Source of the DNA: Aquilaria yunnanensis
Lineage: Eukaryota; Streptophyta; Magnoliopsida; Malvales; Thymelaeaceae
DNA: 64,000 bases
Direction of reading: 5' to 3'
Assembly (NCBI GenBank): GCA_039654915.1
Contig: CM077593.1
Coordinates: 118,041,413-118,105,412 of the forward strand
The position numbers and the translations under genes are program-made. The notes below the pieces were generated by a model. It saw only the letters and a list, made by a program, of their open reading frames with translations, was not told the origin of the DNA and ran no database searches. Shown in pieces: positions 1 through 12,588 of the stretch (positions within the stretch are counted from its first letter, which is position 1; each line of letters opens with the position of its first letter).

Positions 1-904
1 AACATATTAGAATGACCTTTAAAGTTAGGGGACTAGATATGAATTTTACCCTTTATCCTTTAATACGCAACCTTTCAAGAACATGAACTGGGCCATTCAT
101 TTTTACTCTTTTAGGCCAGAGTCATTTTTCGATTTTGGCCTGATATTAAATTGGTTTGGGCAACATGCACAGCAAATTAGGGTATGGATAATTTGTTGGT
201 TTTACAGCCACATTCAATTATTTTTGGACCCCGGATAATTTGCTTTCTTGTGGGCCATTTTTAAATGTTTTTATACCTTTTTTTATTCTATTAATACATA
301 CCTTAATTTTAACAAACATATTAAAAAAAATGTATGAAATTAATATTTGAAATTAAACAAAAACAAATTAATTTTACTAGAAATATTTGAAAAATAGTTA
401 TTCAGATCCTTTGATTAAACAATTTACGGGAAAAAGTGATTTTATTTTTTTGTTGGTTACAAGCAAAAAATAGTAACAAATTTATTACTTTGATAAAAAT
501 TTTGATTCGAGTTAGTACAACTAAAAAAATACTAAGTCACAAATATAAGTTTTACATAATTATGACACATGAATGAAAATTCTCTTCCCTCTTGGCTTAG
601 TATTTATTTAACTCCATACATACAACTTATAATTAAACTTACCTAAACATTTAAAATGCTACACATCTAACTCACACTTTTTATTTTAACAAGATTAAAC
701 TTATAGAAGATTGTGATATTAATATTGAATTCCAAAAAATATATCATCCGTACAGTATATGACTTCTCTATATTTGCACATGGTATAATATTAAATGTTT
801 TACATTTTCCTTTTTGAACTTAATGCTTAGGATCTTGTGCATGCATCGATTAGAACACATGTTTTTATATGAACTATTGTCTCATCCATTAGATGGGTTA
901 TGAA

Positions 905-1171
905 ACTAGTTTCATTTGAAAGTCAGTATTATATAGATATAATAATTCATTTGAAAGTAAATTTTATATAAATGTTTATAAATTTTTTAATACCTTAAAC
1001 AAGAAAATTTCATAAAAATTTAGTAAGATTACAAAAAATTGTATTTTCAATAGATTATTACATCTATATAATATTTGTTTTTAATTAAAATTAATACTAG
1101 ATAAAAAAAGAAGTAAGAATAAAAATAAGTAATTTTAAAGTTAATTGACTTAAGTTAAAATGAACTAGTGT
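905..1171. repeat. AT-rich foldback repeat, copy 1 (5'-truncated)
   Basis: The sequence matches the family seen again at 6436-6766 and 27305-27622: a left arm with 'tcatttgaaagt' and 'attatatagat', and a right arm ending 'cttaagttaaaatgaac'. The two arms are inverted relative to each other. The outer left arm is missing here. No transposase is present. It is probably a MITE or other non-autonomous DNA element; the superfamily is not clear. Confidence 0.55.
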
Positions 1172-4100
1172 TAATTTTGATCATCCTTTTATTCTCTATC
1201 CTGAAATCATCTTAATCTGGATTATAACATTTTCCATAAGTGGTGGTCCATCGTCGTTCTTAGTTGACGGAACTATATGTTTGTTAATCCTTGCTATGGC
1301 GGTTCTAGGAGTAGTTTGAGTTAATTGGGTCTATGGCCGTTAAAATTTAATTTTGATCATGTTTTCATCCTCAACCTTGAACTTGAAGTCATCTTAATAT
1401 GGCTTCTAACATTTAAAAATGCCCATATTTGTGTTTTTCTTAACAGATTCCGTTAAAACTAATGAAAAGGACAATATCAATATCAATGCCAGCACACCAT
1501 ATTTGAAAAACTTCAAAGGGTAGGGAGCAAAACAGCGCGATAATAAAAAATTGGAATTGTTTTTTATTTCCAGCCCATTTTTACCAAAATGGTATACATA
1601 ATTTTTTTTTTTTAAAAAGGTATTTTACTCAATTTACGTTGAGTGGTCATTTTGATCAGTTTCATGAACATCAACGATTTATTGGAGCCAATTGCAAAAA
1701 TCAACAAGTTATTTTTGACCAAAAAAACAAATCAATGGCAAATTGCGCCAAAATTTGAACAATAGGAATGTCCTCGTAATTTTTCCCATGTCCAGTAAAA
1801 GCAGTGGCTCTTGAATGTTCTCGTTGTTGACCATCTGCATCCTGCAAGCAGCGAATAAAGAGTTACTTGCGCTTGTGCGACGAGTTATGATTATGAACAT
1901 TGAATTCTTTGTTTCTAAAGTTGGAAATTATTCACACATGGGCCCGCCCTGCAGGGAGTTTCCAGCAAATAGCGGTAGAGGCTGGCGCTCGCCTCGCCAC
2001 TCCTGTGGCGGGCCTTGGACCCCGAGATGAAGTTTCAACAAAGTCTGGTTAAGGTTGTAGTAGGTCCAGTCCAAGTAGCACCATATATGATCAAGTACCA
2101 TTGCAAATTTCAATTTTAGCAACAAAAATTAAAAATTGACTATTAGATATTTAGAAGGTCATTGATTATCATGTATGCTCCATCTTGAAAAAATTAATAT
2201 GGAATTCGTTGGAGATTAAAGGTTTCTATCACCCCTCAGTATGACAAGTACGACGGTATCAAAGGAATATATTTTAGCACTTAATGTAAATACGCATATT
2301 CATTTCTAAGTTTATTGGGTTAGTTGGCTCAATTACTTATTTATCACTGAGATTTTTGTTCTTCACTTTGGAATATACATACATACATATAGCTAGTACT
2401 ATTAATGACTAGTGATCATTCAGACATGATAATTAGTCCAAGAATCTTTTTCTCTCTCTTTTTAAAAAAATGAATCTTAACGATTTACGTAGTAAAATAA
2501 GTTGTAATCAAATCATGTATTAAAGTAACTGATTGTTTACAATGTGTTCAAACAAGTAGAAGCAGTGATTTTGCGATTTATAATAACAACTGCATTATTG
2601 ATATTCTCTCTTTAGGCTAGGGATTGAAATGTCCTATATAAAAATCTTCTGGCACTATTTGTTCAAATGGTACTTTCACGAAGTAATACCTACTGTCAAT
2701 GTAATTGCACAAGTTGTATAGAATTATATATATGCCAAATAATTATTAGTTTATATTTAAGTATATAATGTACATGATACGATTGCTAATTATATCCATA
2801 AAACTATTTCAAGTTGGAACATGAAAATGTGATTGAATTTGTCCTAATTACTCTTTGGGACAGAGTGGAAGAGGGGAGGAGATTCTCAATAAGAAAGAGG
2901 ACCTAATGACTTCGAAAGAATTGAACAAGGAGCTGTATGAGATACAAATCTCATGTACGGTTCTATAGAATGGTGGTAAGAGTGACTTATCTGTCAACTT
3001 TTCTACTATTAACCCCAAAAAACCAAAGTCTACGTTACATAAAGTGGCAGCATTGGTTGTAGGTGAAGTACGGCCATGTAGGGATGGTTGAAGTTTGATT
3101 CCTGCTTCAAAGTCTGATTCCTATGGTGGGCTATCTAGCATTGTATACAAAAATGATAAGAATAGTTTAGTGCAAGGAGAAAAGTAAAATACTTATTTAA
3201 TTTTTTCAGGGGTCCCACCAATTTTGAAATGTTTGGAAAAGTCAGGGGAGAAAGAAGGAAGGAGTTTGGAGCGGTCATAAAAAAAATCTTGCCCATTGCT
3301 AGTTGCATTAGAGAAAAGAGTTTCTTTAGCTCTTTTAAAATCTACTTAGATAGAGAGACAGGTTAATAAAGTCAACAAATTGTTAGGTGTCTCTTTTAAA
3401 ATGTGTGAAGGGTTGGCTCTTTCAATTATATGATGAATTGGATGTCATTAAAGATTAAAAAAATGAGCCATGAAAAATTAGGGTTTCATAGGAAAAGATC
3501 AACATTGAGGAATGAATTGAGAATGCTGGAGTGGGGTATCAAGGCTTAGTGTGGTTTTGTGGAATTTTTTAGGGTCTTGAAGTGGATTGTTGAGAAGTGA
3601 GAGTGAAAGGTCTTTCTTCAAGGGTTTGGTTTGGGCTTTTAAGAAGGGGGTGAGGAGCTTTTGGGAGTTGAGGTGTTATGTTCAGGTTTGCCCAATAACT
3701 AGTTGACAAAAGTTTGTAATTCTAATCTCTAATAAAGTTTCTTTGTTTGCCGTTAAAAAAAACCATTTCAAGTTTATAATTAGAGATTTATACCAACATA
3801 AGTTGGTCCTAGATGGAGTTTGGGCACCTTAAGCAACATGTCCATGATCAAATTCTGAGAATTGTAAATGGAAAGTGTTTTATTGGGAGAAGTCTCCACT
3901 TCTGACATTTGATAATATTTTGAGAGATTAGTTTTTGCTATCCATGGTGAGATACCTCGGGAAACCAAGAAAAAAACTTTATTATTTAGTGTTATTACAG
4001 TTACCCTAAACTTTGATGTATATTATGATTACTCCCTGAGGTTTGTACATATACACTTTTCCCATACTTTTTTTTTAATATTTTCATTAAAAAATCTAAG

Positions 4101-5001
4101 TTCTAAATTTAAATTGTATGACAACTTTATTCTAATAATTTCAGCATGTATAGTATTTTTTAATAGTTATTTGGTATTTCAAAAAAATACAATTTTAAAT
4201 TTATATAGAAGAAAAAGTGATAAGTTATTAACTACAAAAAATGCCAAACAGACTAAAATTATTGGAGGATGCCGATGATATAGTTTAATTTATGATTTCA
4301 GAAATTTTTTCAGGATAAAATAAAAAGAGTAAGCAAAAAAATGTATATTTTAAAACCTTATAGACAACTATAATATCAACAAAAATTCAACTTTACTATA
4401 AAGGGGAAGTTACGATTACCCTCCTAAGGTTTACCCTAACTTACAATTTGTCCCCCTTTATTTTTTAAATCCAACATTTTGCCCCTAGTTCTTTTATACT
4501 GTCTAATAATAACTTCTGAAACTGTAATTTAAATTTTACAATAGCCATCTTTAGGTAATTTCAGTCTCTTTAATATTTTTGCATAGTTAATAGACATTTT
4601 AAATTATCAATTTTTTTTTGTAAATGCATTTTTCTTCTTATAAATGCATATCAGTATTTTTTAAAGGTTGGTTAGGTATGAAAAAAAATTAAAAATCTTA
4701 AAATTACTGGAATATGGTTATCAAACAGTTTAATTTAGAATTTTAGAAGTTTGTTGTCGGACACTATAAATGAAGTATGTCTAAAGTGTAGATTTTCAAA
4801 AATAGATAGAGTAAAATGTAGATTAGATCAAACTAAAACTACTATAAATTACCCTGTTATTTAATATTTATAGATGTTTCTTACATCTCACATCATATAA
4901 ATCTTTTGTTGTATTGATCTATTATAAAGCTTAAAAACTCTAGAATGCCAAGCCGGCAGTGGACGGAAGACCCAAAAAAAAAAAGAAAATGCATAACAAG
5001 C

Positions 5002-5002
<1 letters not shown>

Positions 5003-5036
<34 letters not shown>
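5003..5036. repeat. (ATT)n microsatellite
   Basis: About eleven uninterrupted ATT units are visible directly. It lies ~140 bp left of the 5179-6288 element. Confidence 0.95.
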
Positions 5037-5178
5037 GTTAGAGATGAAAGAAAATTCCAGGTTGTTGCTATCTAAGGTGGAATAGTGGACATTTGCTAAT
5101 GTTGCAGATCTCTGTATTAGATCTAAGTTTAATTAGTGTGTTTAAGGTACTTATCAACAGACAAGGGAAAATATGTTA

Positions 5179-6288
5179 GGCCTAAATGCCTATTGCTTCC
5201 ATAAACTATGGTGACTCGGACAATTTACCCCCTAAACTATAAAGTGGATTAGTTTGAACCCTGAACTTTGAAAAATTGGTCACTTGAGGCCCATAACTCA
5301 AAAAAAGCTCATGTGACTGCACATGCTATGGATGGTGTGAGCAGTTAAATGGAGGAGCAATAGTGGCTTCTTTGCAGATGCACCCTCCCCATCCGGGTTC
5401 CCCTTATTCACTCATCCCTTCCTTCGCCCCATCTCTGCCCTCCTCTGCTCGCGCGTTCTTCTCTCACGCCTAATTACGAGGCTGGTTAGAAGTGAAAGAA
5501 TCATCCTTCGACGGACCCTCCAGCTTCACCATAGACCAATTTAGGTTCTTCTTTCTTCACCACCATCGGCGTCTCTTCGTGGTTCTCTTTCCTCTACCAA
5601 TCAAATGGTTGCCTCACCGCCGTTGGCTCCACAAGAAGATATGGTTGCTGAAGAAAGTGGCCGTCTTTCACACCTATGCCGTTGCTAACGGCCTTGACGG
5701 CATCCTCACTAGCCTTTTCATAGCCCCCAAGCTCAGCCACATCTTTTACCTCATTGATGACTAGCAACACTACATCGTCCTCGCCTATGACCTCCAGGGC
5801 CATATCGCCGAAGCAGGGTTTAAGCATATGGGAGTCCAGCTACTCAGGATCATCTTCGCCATTTGTGTCAATGTCTTCACGATTAGTGTCATTTGTAATA
5901 TGATCAAATGATGGCAGAAGTGGTGGGAGTGAGTTTGTCTTTGTTGGTTCGAGAGCTTTGCAGGTAAGTTTCATTGGTCATGATGGCGAGAGTGGAGATG
6001 GGTATAAAGGGATGGAATTGAACACCCGATAGGTGGACTTGGGTGTTGGAGATGGTAGTTTGAGTGTTGGGCATTAAAGTTTAGGATGAAAAAAAGAGAA
6101 AATATTATTTGGGGTGACTGTTGCATAATTTTTTCTTTTTATCAATGAACAGACATTATCACAAACATTAGGTCGTTGAGTCAGGGGACTAAAGTAACCG
6201 ATTTTTCAAAGGAACTGATCTACTTTATTGTTTAGGGGCAAACTATCCAAGTCATCATAATTTAGTGGAGCAATAAACCTTTAGGCCC
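5179..6288. mobile_element. non-autonomous TIR element with GC-rich core (Pack-type candidate)
   Basis: The ends are imperfect inverted repeats of ~100 bp: the left reads GGCCTAAATGCC..., and the reverse complement of the right reads GGCCTAAAGGTT..., followed on both sides by related 'gacttgg/gactcgg ... cccctaaac ... taaagt' segments. The 8-bp sequence atatgtta flanks both sides (5171-5178 and 6289-6296), which fits a target-site duplication. The core (about 5380-5930) is much richer in G+C than its surroundings and carries short ORFs on both strands (90 aa on +, 77 aa on -) that I could not assign to a family. It has no transposase. It may be a Mutator-like (Pack-MULE) or hAT-like element that captured host sequence; the 8-bp duplication leaves this open. 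Confidence 0.75.
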
Positions 6289-6435
6289 ATATGTTAACAT
6301 TAATTGTAATTGACGTACAATGGAAACCAACGTCATGAGAATTTAGGGAACTCTTCATCAAAATAACAACTGGGATCCTTGCTGCATAAAACTATTTCAA
6401 GAGCTCTTGTGCAATATCTTTTTATTATAGTCTTT

Positions 6436-6766
6436 ATGTCAATTTGTTTTAATTTAAGTCAATTAATTTATTTTAATCTTTTTTTTTTACCTAAAATTAA
6501 TTTCATTTAAAAGTCAATATTATGTAGATGAAATAATCCATTTGAAAGTAAATTTTCATAATATTATTAAATTTTTATGAATTTTTTTTAATGTCTAAAA
6601 TTAGAAAAATTTATAAAAATTTAGTAAAATTAAAAAAATTATATTTTCAATAAATTATTATATTTACATAATGTTAACTTTTAATTAAAATTAATTTTAA
6701 ATAAAAAGAACATAAGAATAAAAATACACTATTTAAAATTTAATTAATTTAAGTTAAAACGAACTA
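6436..6766. mobile_element. AT-rich foldback MITE-like element, copy 2
   Basis: The left end (tttgttttaatttaagtcaa) and the reverse complement of the right end (ttcgttttaacttaaattaa) match, and similarity continues for ~150 bp on each arm, so the whole unit folds on itself. It is the most complete of the three family members in the window. No coding potential was seen. Confidence 0.6.
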
Positions 6767-8300
6767 GATATATACGTTTTAGGGGTCAAAGTGAGACAAA
6801 GTAATGAAAGTATATAGTTTTTGGGACCACTGAAGTTTATCCCAGAGTAATTTGACATGGTCTACAGATGTTTGAATTTGGCTTTTTATTTGGACTTTAA
6901 CTGGGACAACTAAGCTAGAAGATACTAGGATTCTCCTTCCTCCTCTTCTTGTTCTTTTTGGTTTTTTTTTTTTTTTGTTACTGTTCGTGGATCAATAAAT
7001 CAAAATTTAGTAACATTTGCAGATTTTGTTGGGTATATGTTTTGTTTTTTCATGTTAATTTATTGGTTGATGAGCCAGTGAGAGTTGACTGAATAGAATA
7101 AGTGGTAAAGACTAAGAGAGATTAGGTGAGATACACAGGTGTCAAGAGACATCAGACAAGCAGAACCCTCCATGAGTATGCTTGTTATCTGACATCTTCC
7201 TCCAGGAGTTGGTCGCACCTGTCCTTGTTCTTTATTACTCCAGCACTGTTATATTAATTCCCATCCATCCACCTAATTTTACATTTTTACTTTTGAAATT
7301 TTTAATTTTTTTTTAATTGTGATCCTTGGTCCCATACGCTCCGTAATCTTCAATTTTCTTTACATCATTCATTATTTTTTTAAGCAATTAATTTATATTT
7401 TTTTATTTTAACATTAATGTAAAAATTATATATACATAAATGATAAATGAAGACTTATGATTTTTAAAAATATTTTTTATTTATTTAATAAATAATAATA
7501 TAAATCAATAAAAAAATCAAAGAACGTGAGAGAGAGGAGGGGTGTTAGAGCGAATTTGTTTTAACTTAGTTATTATCTCTAAAATTAATCGATGAGGATT
7601 CTCCATATATATGTGCCTTTAATTTTGCAGTGTGGTGATCACCTCCAACATAGACTTGTTCTCTTCTCCCAGATAAAAATTTAAAAATCATATAGCTTAT
7701 GTCAGCGCAAAAGCAGTTGGAGACATTTCATCATATTTCCGTCTTTTTTTATTCCCTTCTTGTACATATAAGAGAGAATACATAGGAAATGAGCTAGTGA
7801 TGTTCGAATTCTGTATCTCTTCGACTCAAGTTGACTCTAGACTTGTTAGGATTCAATTGTGATAACTTAATATCCAAAGTATTAGAGGTAAAACATGCCC
7901 ACTTCGTTCTTAAATATGACTCGATGATATAATTTTTTGTGAAAAAGTAATACTCTATTTGTGTCATTTCTTGTAACATTTATTATTTTTAATTGGATGA
8001 TTTTAAATTTTTACAAAAATTCTCCATATTTAGTAAATTATTGTATTATATTATTCTTTAAACAATAATTTTAATATTTATTTTTTATTTTTTAATTTAT
8101 GTATAAAAAATGTAAGTTAAAAGTGAAAATGACACAAATATATAATTTTTTTAATTTTTTCTATTAAACCTAAATATTTGAAGGAACTCGGTATAATAAC
8201 AAAAATTAGCATGGAGGAAAGAGAGACGCAAGCCAGCATTTAAGATAGGCAGGAATAAGGTAATTACAAGGAAGCCAGGAAAAAAGTTAAGAGAGAAACA
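6767..8300. other. intergenic, upstream of the PROPEP-like gene
   Basis: No gene was seen. A partial copy of the foldback end ('gaatttgttttaacttag') lies near 7554. A TTGACT hexamer (W-box core) sits at 7831-7836, ~470 bp before the start codon of the next gene. WRKY control is plausible for this gene type, but a single W-box is weak evidence. TATA-like tracts occur near 8101 and 8190, and the promoter cannot be fixed from sequence alone. Confidence 0.45.
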
Positions 8301-9134
8301 ATGGAGGAGACATCTCCGCTGTCGTCAAAGGATGTCACCGTCGAGAACAGACAGCAACCGTCGCCACCTCCCCCTTCTGCGGTTCATCCTGTTCGCTACC
8401 CCAGCTTCCTACATGAAGCCCTGAGAGCTCTGCTCAAGTGCCTGGGCTTTGAAACTCCAGAAAACCAACCTAACAAGCCTGCTTGTTCATGTCCCTTGCC
8501 GACACATGACAACGGCGGCTCATCTGTTTCAGGCGGCGGAGGTAGCCCAGATCCACCCAGCACGTCGACCGCCACCACAGCTGATGATCCTCGTTCAACT
8601 ACTACTGTCAGTAATTCTAACTGTTCCTTATTTTTCAATAATATTCTTGAGTGTGATTAAATTTCTTTAGTTGGAATCAGATTATTTGTCAGACACAGTT
8701 CAAATCTAGTCAAAACAAATTATTTTCTTAAAAAATTTTCAAATTAAATGCTATACACTATTCTAAATATTGTGTGTACTACAGCAAAAATTACAATTTT
8801 GAAACTTCCTTGGAAGGGGAAAAAACTCCTTCGAAGAAGTTTCTATCTAAGCAAATTCAAGCTCTAGTTTGCTTTCCTAGAGGAAATTTAAGGGGGAAAT
8901 TAATTATGTATACATTGCATTACTAGTCCATCAAAAATAACTAGCTAGAAGATGGTTTTTCTTTTTTCTTTTTTTCCCCTGTTCCTTTTCAATTTTTAGG
9001 TTCATTACTTCCATATTGCTTAACGGGAGTGGTTAAAGGTGCAGGAAGATCCAGCCGCTGATTCGGTGGCGACGGTGTTAGCAGTTCCTCCGAGACCTAG
9101 AGTCAGCACCGGAAGCGGCGGCCGTATCAACTGA
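8301..9134 (+). CDS. PROPEP: plant elicitor peptide precursor (PROPEP-like), two exons
   Basis: This is a predicted precursor of a plant elicitor peptide (Pep), a damage signal perceived by PEPR leucine-rich-repeat receptor kinases. Exon 1 starts at ATG 8301 and ends at 8606 (donor GTCAGT) or 8610 (donor GTAATT). Exon 2 starts at 9045 (after gcag) or 9049 (after gaag) and ends with TGA at 9132-9134. Both phase-compatible pairings keep the same C-terminus, and the first gives 131 aa. Residues ~31-49 form a short amphipathic segment with Y..FL.EALRALLKCLG, the helix-plus-KCLG feature of PROPEPs, followed by a low-complexity Pro/Ser/Thr/Gly stretch. The last residues read PRPRVSTGSGGRIN, matching the Pep signature in which Ser, Gly, Gly and a terminal Asn hold fixed spacing (S15, G17, G20, N23 of a 23-mer). 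There is no signal peptide, as is normal for PROPEPs. Read without splicing, exon 1 runs on to a stop at 8660 and lacks the peptide, so splicing is essential. The family call is inferred from motifs, without a database search. Confidence 0.82.
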
Positions 9135-12009
9135 CAAATTTGATACCCCGAGGCCCGAGCCAAGCCCCAGTCCCAGCCAGAGCTTGCACATGCTCTCACT
9201 AGCTCTATTCAATAGGGTTTATATTTTCCTCTTAATTTCTTTCTGTTTAATCCCTGTCAATTTATTGGCATTTGGAAATCCCTGGTTGTGTAAACAAAAA
9301 GTAGCTGGGGCTATTCATGCATGAGATGAACCGTACGTGTAAAAAGATTGTATGAATGTTTAACATCTAAACCAGCATAGTTTTCCCTTTAGAGACAAAC
9401 TAAGTTTGAATTCTACTGGAAACACTAGTGCCTTAGACTTAGAGAGTTTCTTTTGACGCCATCTGGAGCGGCGAATAAAGTTTGAATCCTATACTAGCAC
9501 TAATTACTAATTACTACCTCCTTCCACCATTTCAGTTTTTTGACTTAAGTTTAAATTAAACTAGTTAAACATGCTCGTGTAATGTACAAAATTAGTAACT
9601 TTTTAATGTTTTAAGAATTTATATTTATTTGATTATAAATTTTATCTTAATTATTAATTACGATGGAAAGTTTAGAAATTATAATAAAATGCAATATTTT
9701 TGGAGCAGCATAAATTTCATTGTTTTTTAAATCAATACATATAAAGAGAAAACAACTATTTTATACACTAATACATTTTATATGTATGTGGTAAATATGG
9801 GCTTTACCTGTAAAAAACGAATAAAATTGAAGGCAGGTAGTGTTGTAGAAAACGTGTAAAAAAATGCAGCTATTGAATCAATTGTAGGACTTGTGATGGT
9901 GGGTTTTTTTATCACCTTTTTCATGAAATTTACTAATTATTGACTTATAAATTGTCATAAAAGAGAAAGAAGAATATATTTGCAATGTATTCATGATCAA
10001 AGGGCTGAAACCAAGTAATGAAGAAGAAATATTAGCCCCCTACAAAAGTGAAATAGATGAAATTGAATTAAAGTAAAAGTTGTTGCTGGTATTAAAATTA
10101 TTTTTGTTGATAAAGAAAACACAAATTTAAGAACTATTCTCAAATTAACTAAATTAGCCAAAATTGTTAATAGTCAAGTTGTTTATGGTTGAAAAAATAG
10201 AGTAAGCATAAGGTGTTTGAAGAAATATAAATTTTTTATTTCTTTGAATTTATTTAAACTTAAGAGGATTTTAGGACATTTTGTATTAAAGGGAAAAAAT
10301 CTCAAAAAGAAATTGTAGATGAAGAAGTATTAAAAGGGAAGACAAAAGTGTTCGATTTTCTTTAGATGGAAAGATATGATGATTAATAACTTATATAATA
10401 CTTTAGGAGTAAGACAAATTGGTTAAGAGCAAAATTTTTACACTTTCACCACAAAATTTTGTTAATCATTATGCATAAGCATGCATTTAGGGATTTGTAA
10501 ATACCATTTAAATTATCCATCTTGTTGTTCATGGAATAGTAGGATAGTCTTTGTAGTTTAACTTTTAGTTTTCTTTGATAATTAAATATACATTGACATA
10601 CATGTATTAAGGATTTTTACATGGCATTATATTTTTATTCTCATCAAACATACATGATGTGTGGGAATATGAAAAAAATCATTGAATTCACATTGCATAG
10701 ATAAAAAAGTGCTAAACATATTGATTATATAGTGTAGAAAAAATATAAATAAATTTATAATTATAACATCAATACTTTATTTATTGTTAAAACTTAAATT
10801 AACAATTCTAGAAATTTAAGTAATATTTATAGAATAACACGTGATTCGAGAAATGTTCTTCTGGAAAGTAAAAGTTAGGACTAATATTTTTTGGAAGTAT
10901 GATATATGATTCTAGTTGGTGAAGAACTAAAGAAACATTTTTATTTTTAATGGATTTAAACCAAGGTAAATTGCACCAGTAATCCCAAACCTTCAAATTT
11001 TGGCTGCAAATCCATCCCTAACATCTCACTTTTTACTTAATATAGTCCCAAATCTTTTCTCTTATATTTATTACAAGTCATCCATGACTCCATTCTAGAT
11101 TGAGTTGGTATAAGAAACTAATTTGTATAAGGGAAAAAAATATTTTATATAGTCCATTAATTATCAAAAAAATTATGACATACTTTGAATTAATGGAATT
11201 GCAATTACCGAATATTTTAAATTAGAACTTAAAAAAATTGATATCAAATAGTTGTGTGAGAGTTAATAATTTTAAAATGTTTGAAAATTATTTTTTTATT
11301 AAATTCAAAATTGTACAATAATTTGTTGATGGTTAATGAACTATGTAAATTATCAGTTTTTTCTCTATAAATCAAATTTGTATACAAACTTGGTCTAGCA
11401 TAGAGCCAGAGACAAATTTCCAATGAAGGGAAAACATTTGGGTCCATCAAAGTAACAACTAAGAGATTAAAGGTGTATTTGCAACCCAAATTAAAGATTT
11501 TAGATTTTTATGTAATTTACTAATTAAACTAAAATAGAATGGTTAATAGGTTAGTGATTAAAATAGTAAGATATTTAAAGTTAATGAGTTGTTCATGAAA
11601 TTTACTCATAAAAATTTAATTAACATTTATATAATATAAATATGTGATTGGAGAAATGATCTTTAGGAAAGTTAAAAAAAATTAGAAAACAGATTTTTTA
11701 AAATTATAATATGTGATACCATTTGGCGATAAACCAAATTGGAATTTTTTTTAATAAGTTTAGGACAAAAATAAAATAGTTAATAAGTTAAAGACTAAAA
11801 CAATACGATATTTAAAGTTAATAAATTAACGTGAATATATTCATATTAATATTTGATAAAATTTTTAATCAAATTATATTTAAAAACAACAAGTCTTGTA
11901 ATAAATATTAATATAAATAATTTTAAGTCAAACTTAAGTAAAAAACTGAAATGGTGCAAAAAAACTTGAGACGGAAGAAATACTAATTAGCAGGTGATCT
12001 GTATAAATA
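9135..12009. other. gene-free AT-rich stretch with an outward pair of MITE-like ends
   Basis: No gene was seen. A segment at 9517-9560 (CCATTTCAGTTTTTTGACTT...) reappears inverted at ~11930-11990 (...AAGTAAAAAACTGAAATGG), which could be the two ends of a ~2.4-kb mariner/Stowaway-like unit or two unrelated MITE ends. The text near 10965-11060 ('gtaaattgcaccagtaatccc') resembles ends of plant Mutator-like elements and has a relative at ~16665. Confidence 0.4.
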
Positions 12010-12341
12010 CTACTTCCTCCGTTGTATAGTACTATGTAACGTTTCTTTGGCTACAAATATATTAAAGTAATTTATATTACTCTTTTTTACTTTGCTCCTA
12101 AAATTAAAATTAAAAAAATAGAAAAAGGGATTCCTAGCCTATGGCAAAAAGACTCCACTTGTGTTCAGATTGGTGAAATTTTGAAAATTTAGTTTAAAGT
12201 TTAGTTTAAGTGAGATAACATAGTAAATTAGATATTAAAAGTTTTTAAAATAAATAAGTGTTATAAAAAAATTTGGTTATAAAAAATTTTGAGATGGCCA
12301 AAATGATATATGTTGCATCATTTTTTGGATGAATGAAGTAA
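12010..12341. mobile_element. Stowaway-like MITE
   Basis: The left end TACTTCCTCCGTTGTATAG... and the reverse complement of the right end TATTACTTCATTCATCC... are similar, and inner segments (cgtttctttggc / cattttggcc) also match in inverted order. The start resembles the CTCCCTCCGTCC ends of Stowaway/Tc1-mariner MITEs, and flanking TA dinucleotides are present. It has no ORF. Confidence 0.5.
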
Positions 12342-12588
12342 TATATAAGTACCGATAGAATCGATCGTTTAACCTTAGAATGAAATATCTTTCCCTTGCT
12401 TCAAACTTATTTTATCCAAAAAAAGAATCATATGTTGGTGTTATATTGTGACTTTAATTTTGGTAGCAAATTTGTGGTATTTTCCTCAACATTATGGTGT
12501 CTCAATGATGGTGAATTGCAAGCAAGAGTGGGAACAAGATGAGGACAATGGTAGGATTAGCAGATTTACATGTTTGGGTATTGATAGT

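Larger units (their letters stand above)
1..5170. other. gene-free AT-rich stretch
   Basis: No gene is supported here. The stretch is AT-rich and holds an AT-rich foldback copy (905-1171), an isolated GC-rich patch (1930-2030), a simple ATT repeat (5003-5036) and phrases such as 'ccctaaactttg' near 3985-4450 that are common in the ends of plant Mutator-like elements. The interval 3100-3750 is somewhat richer in G but is broken by stops in all frames that I read. Confidence 0.6.

Noticed and set aside
3100..3750. Possible gene or retrogene in the G-rich stretch
   Set aside because: Stops in every frame read, no motif and no repeat ends recognised.
8396..8638. Minus-strand 80-aa ORF over PROPEP-like exon 1
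   Set aside because: A shadow of the low-complexity Pro/Ser/Gly stretch on the other strand.
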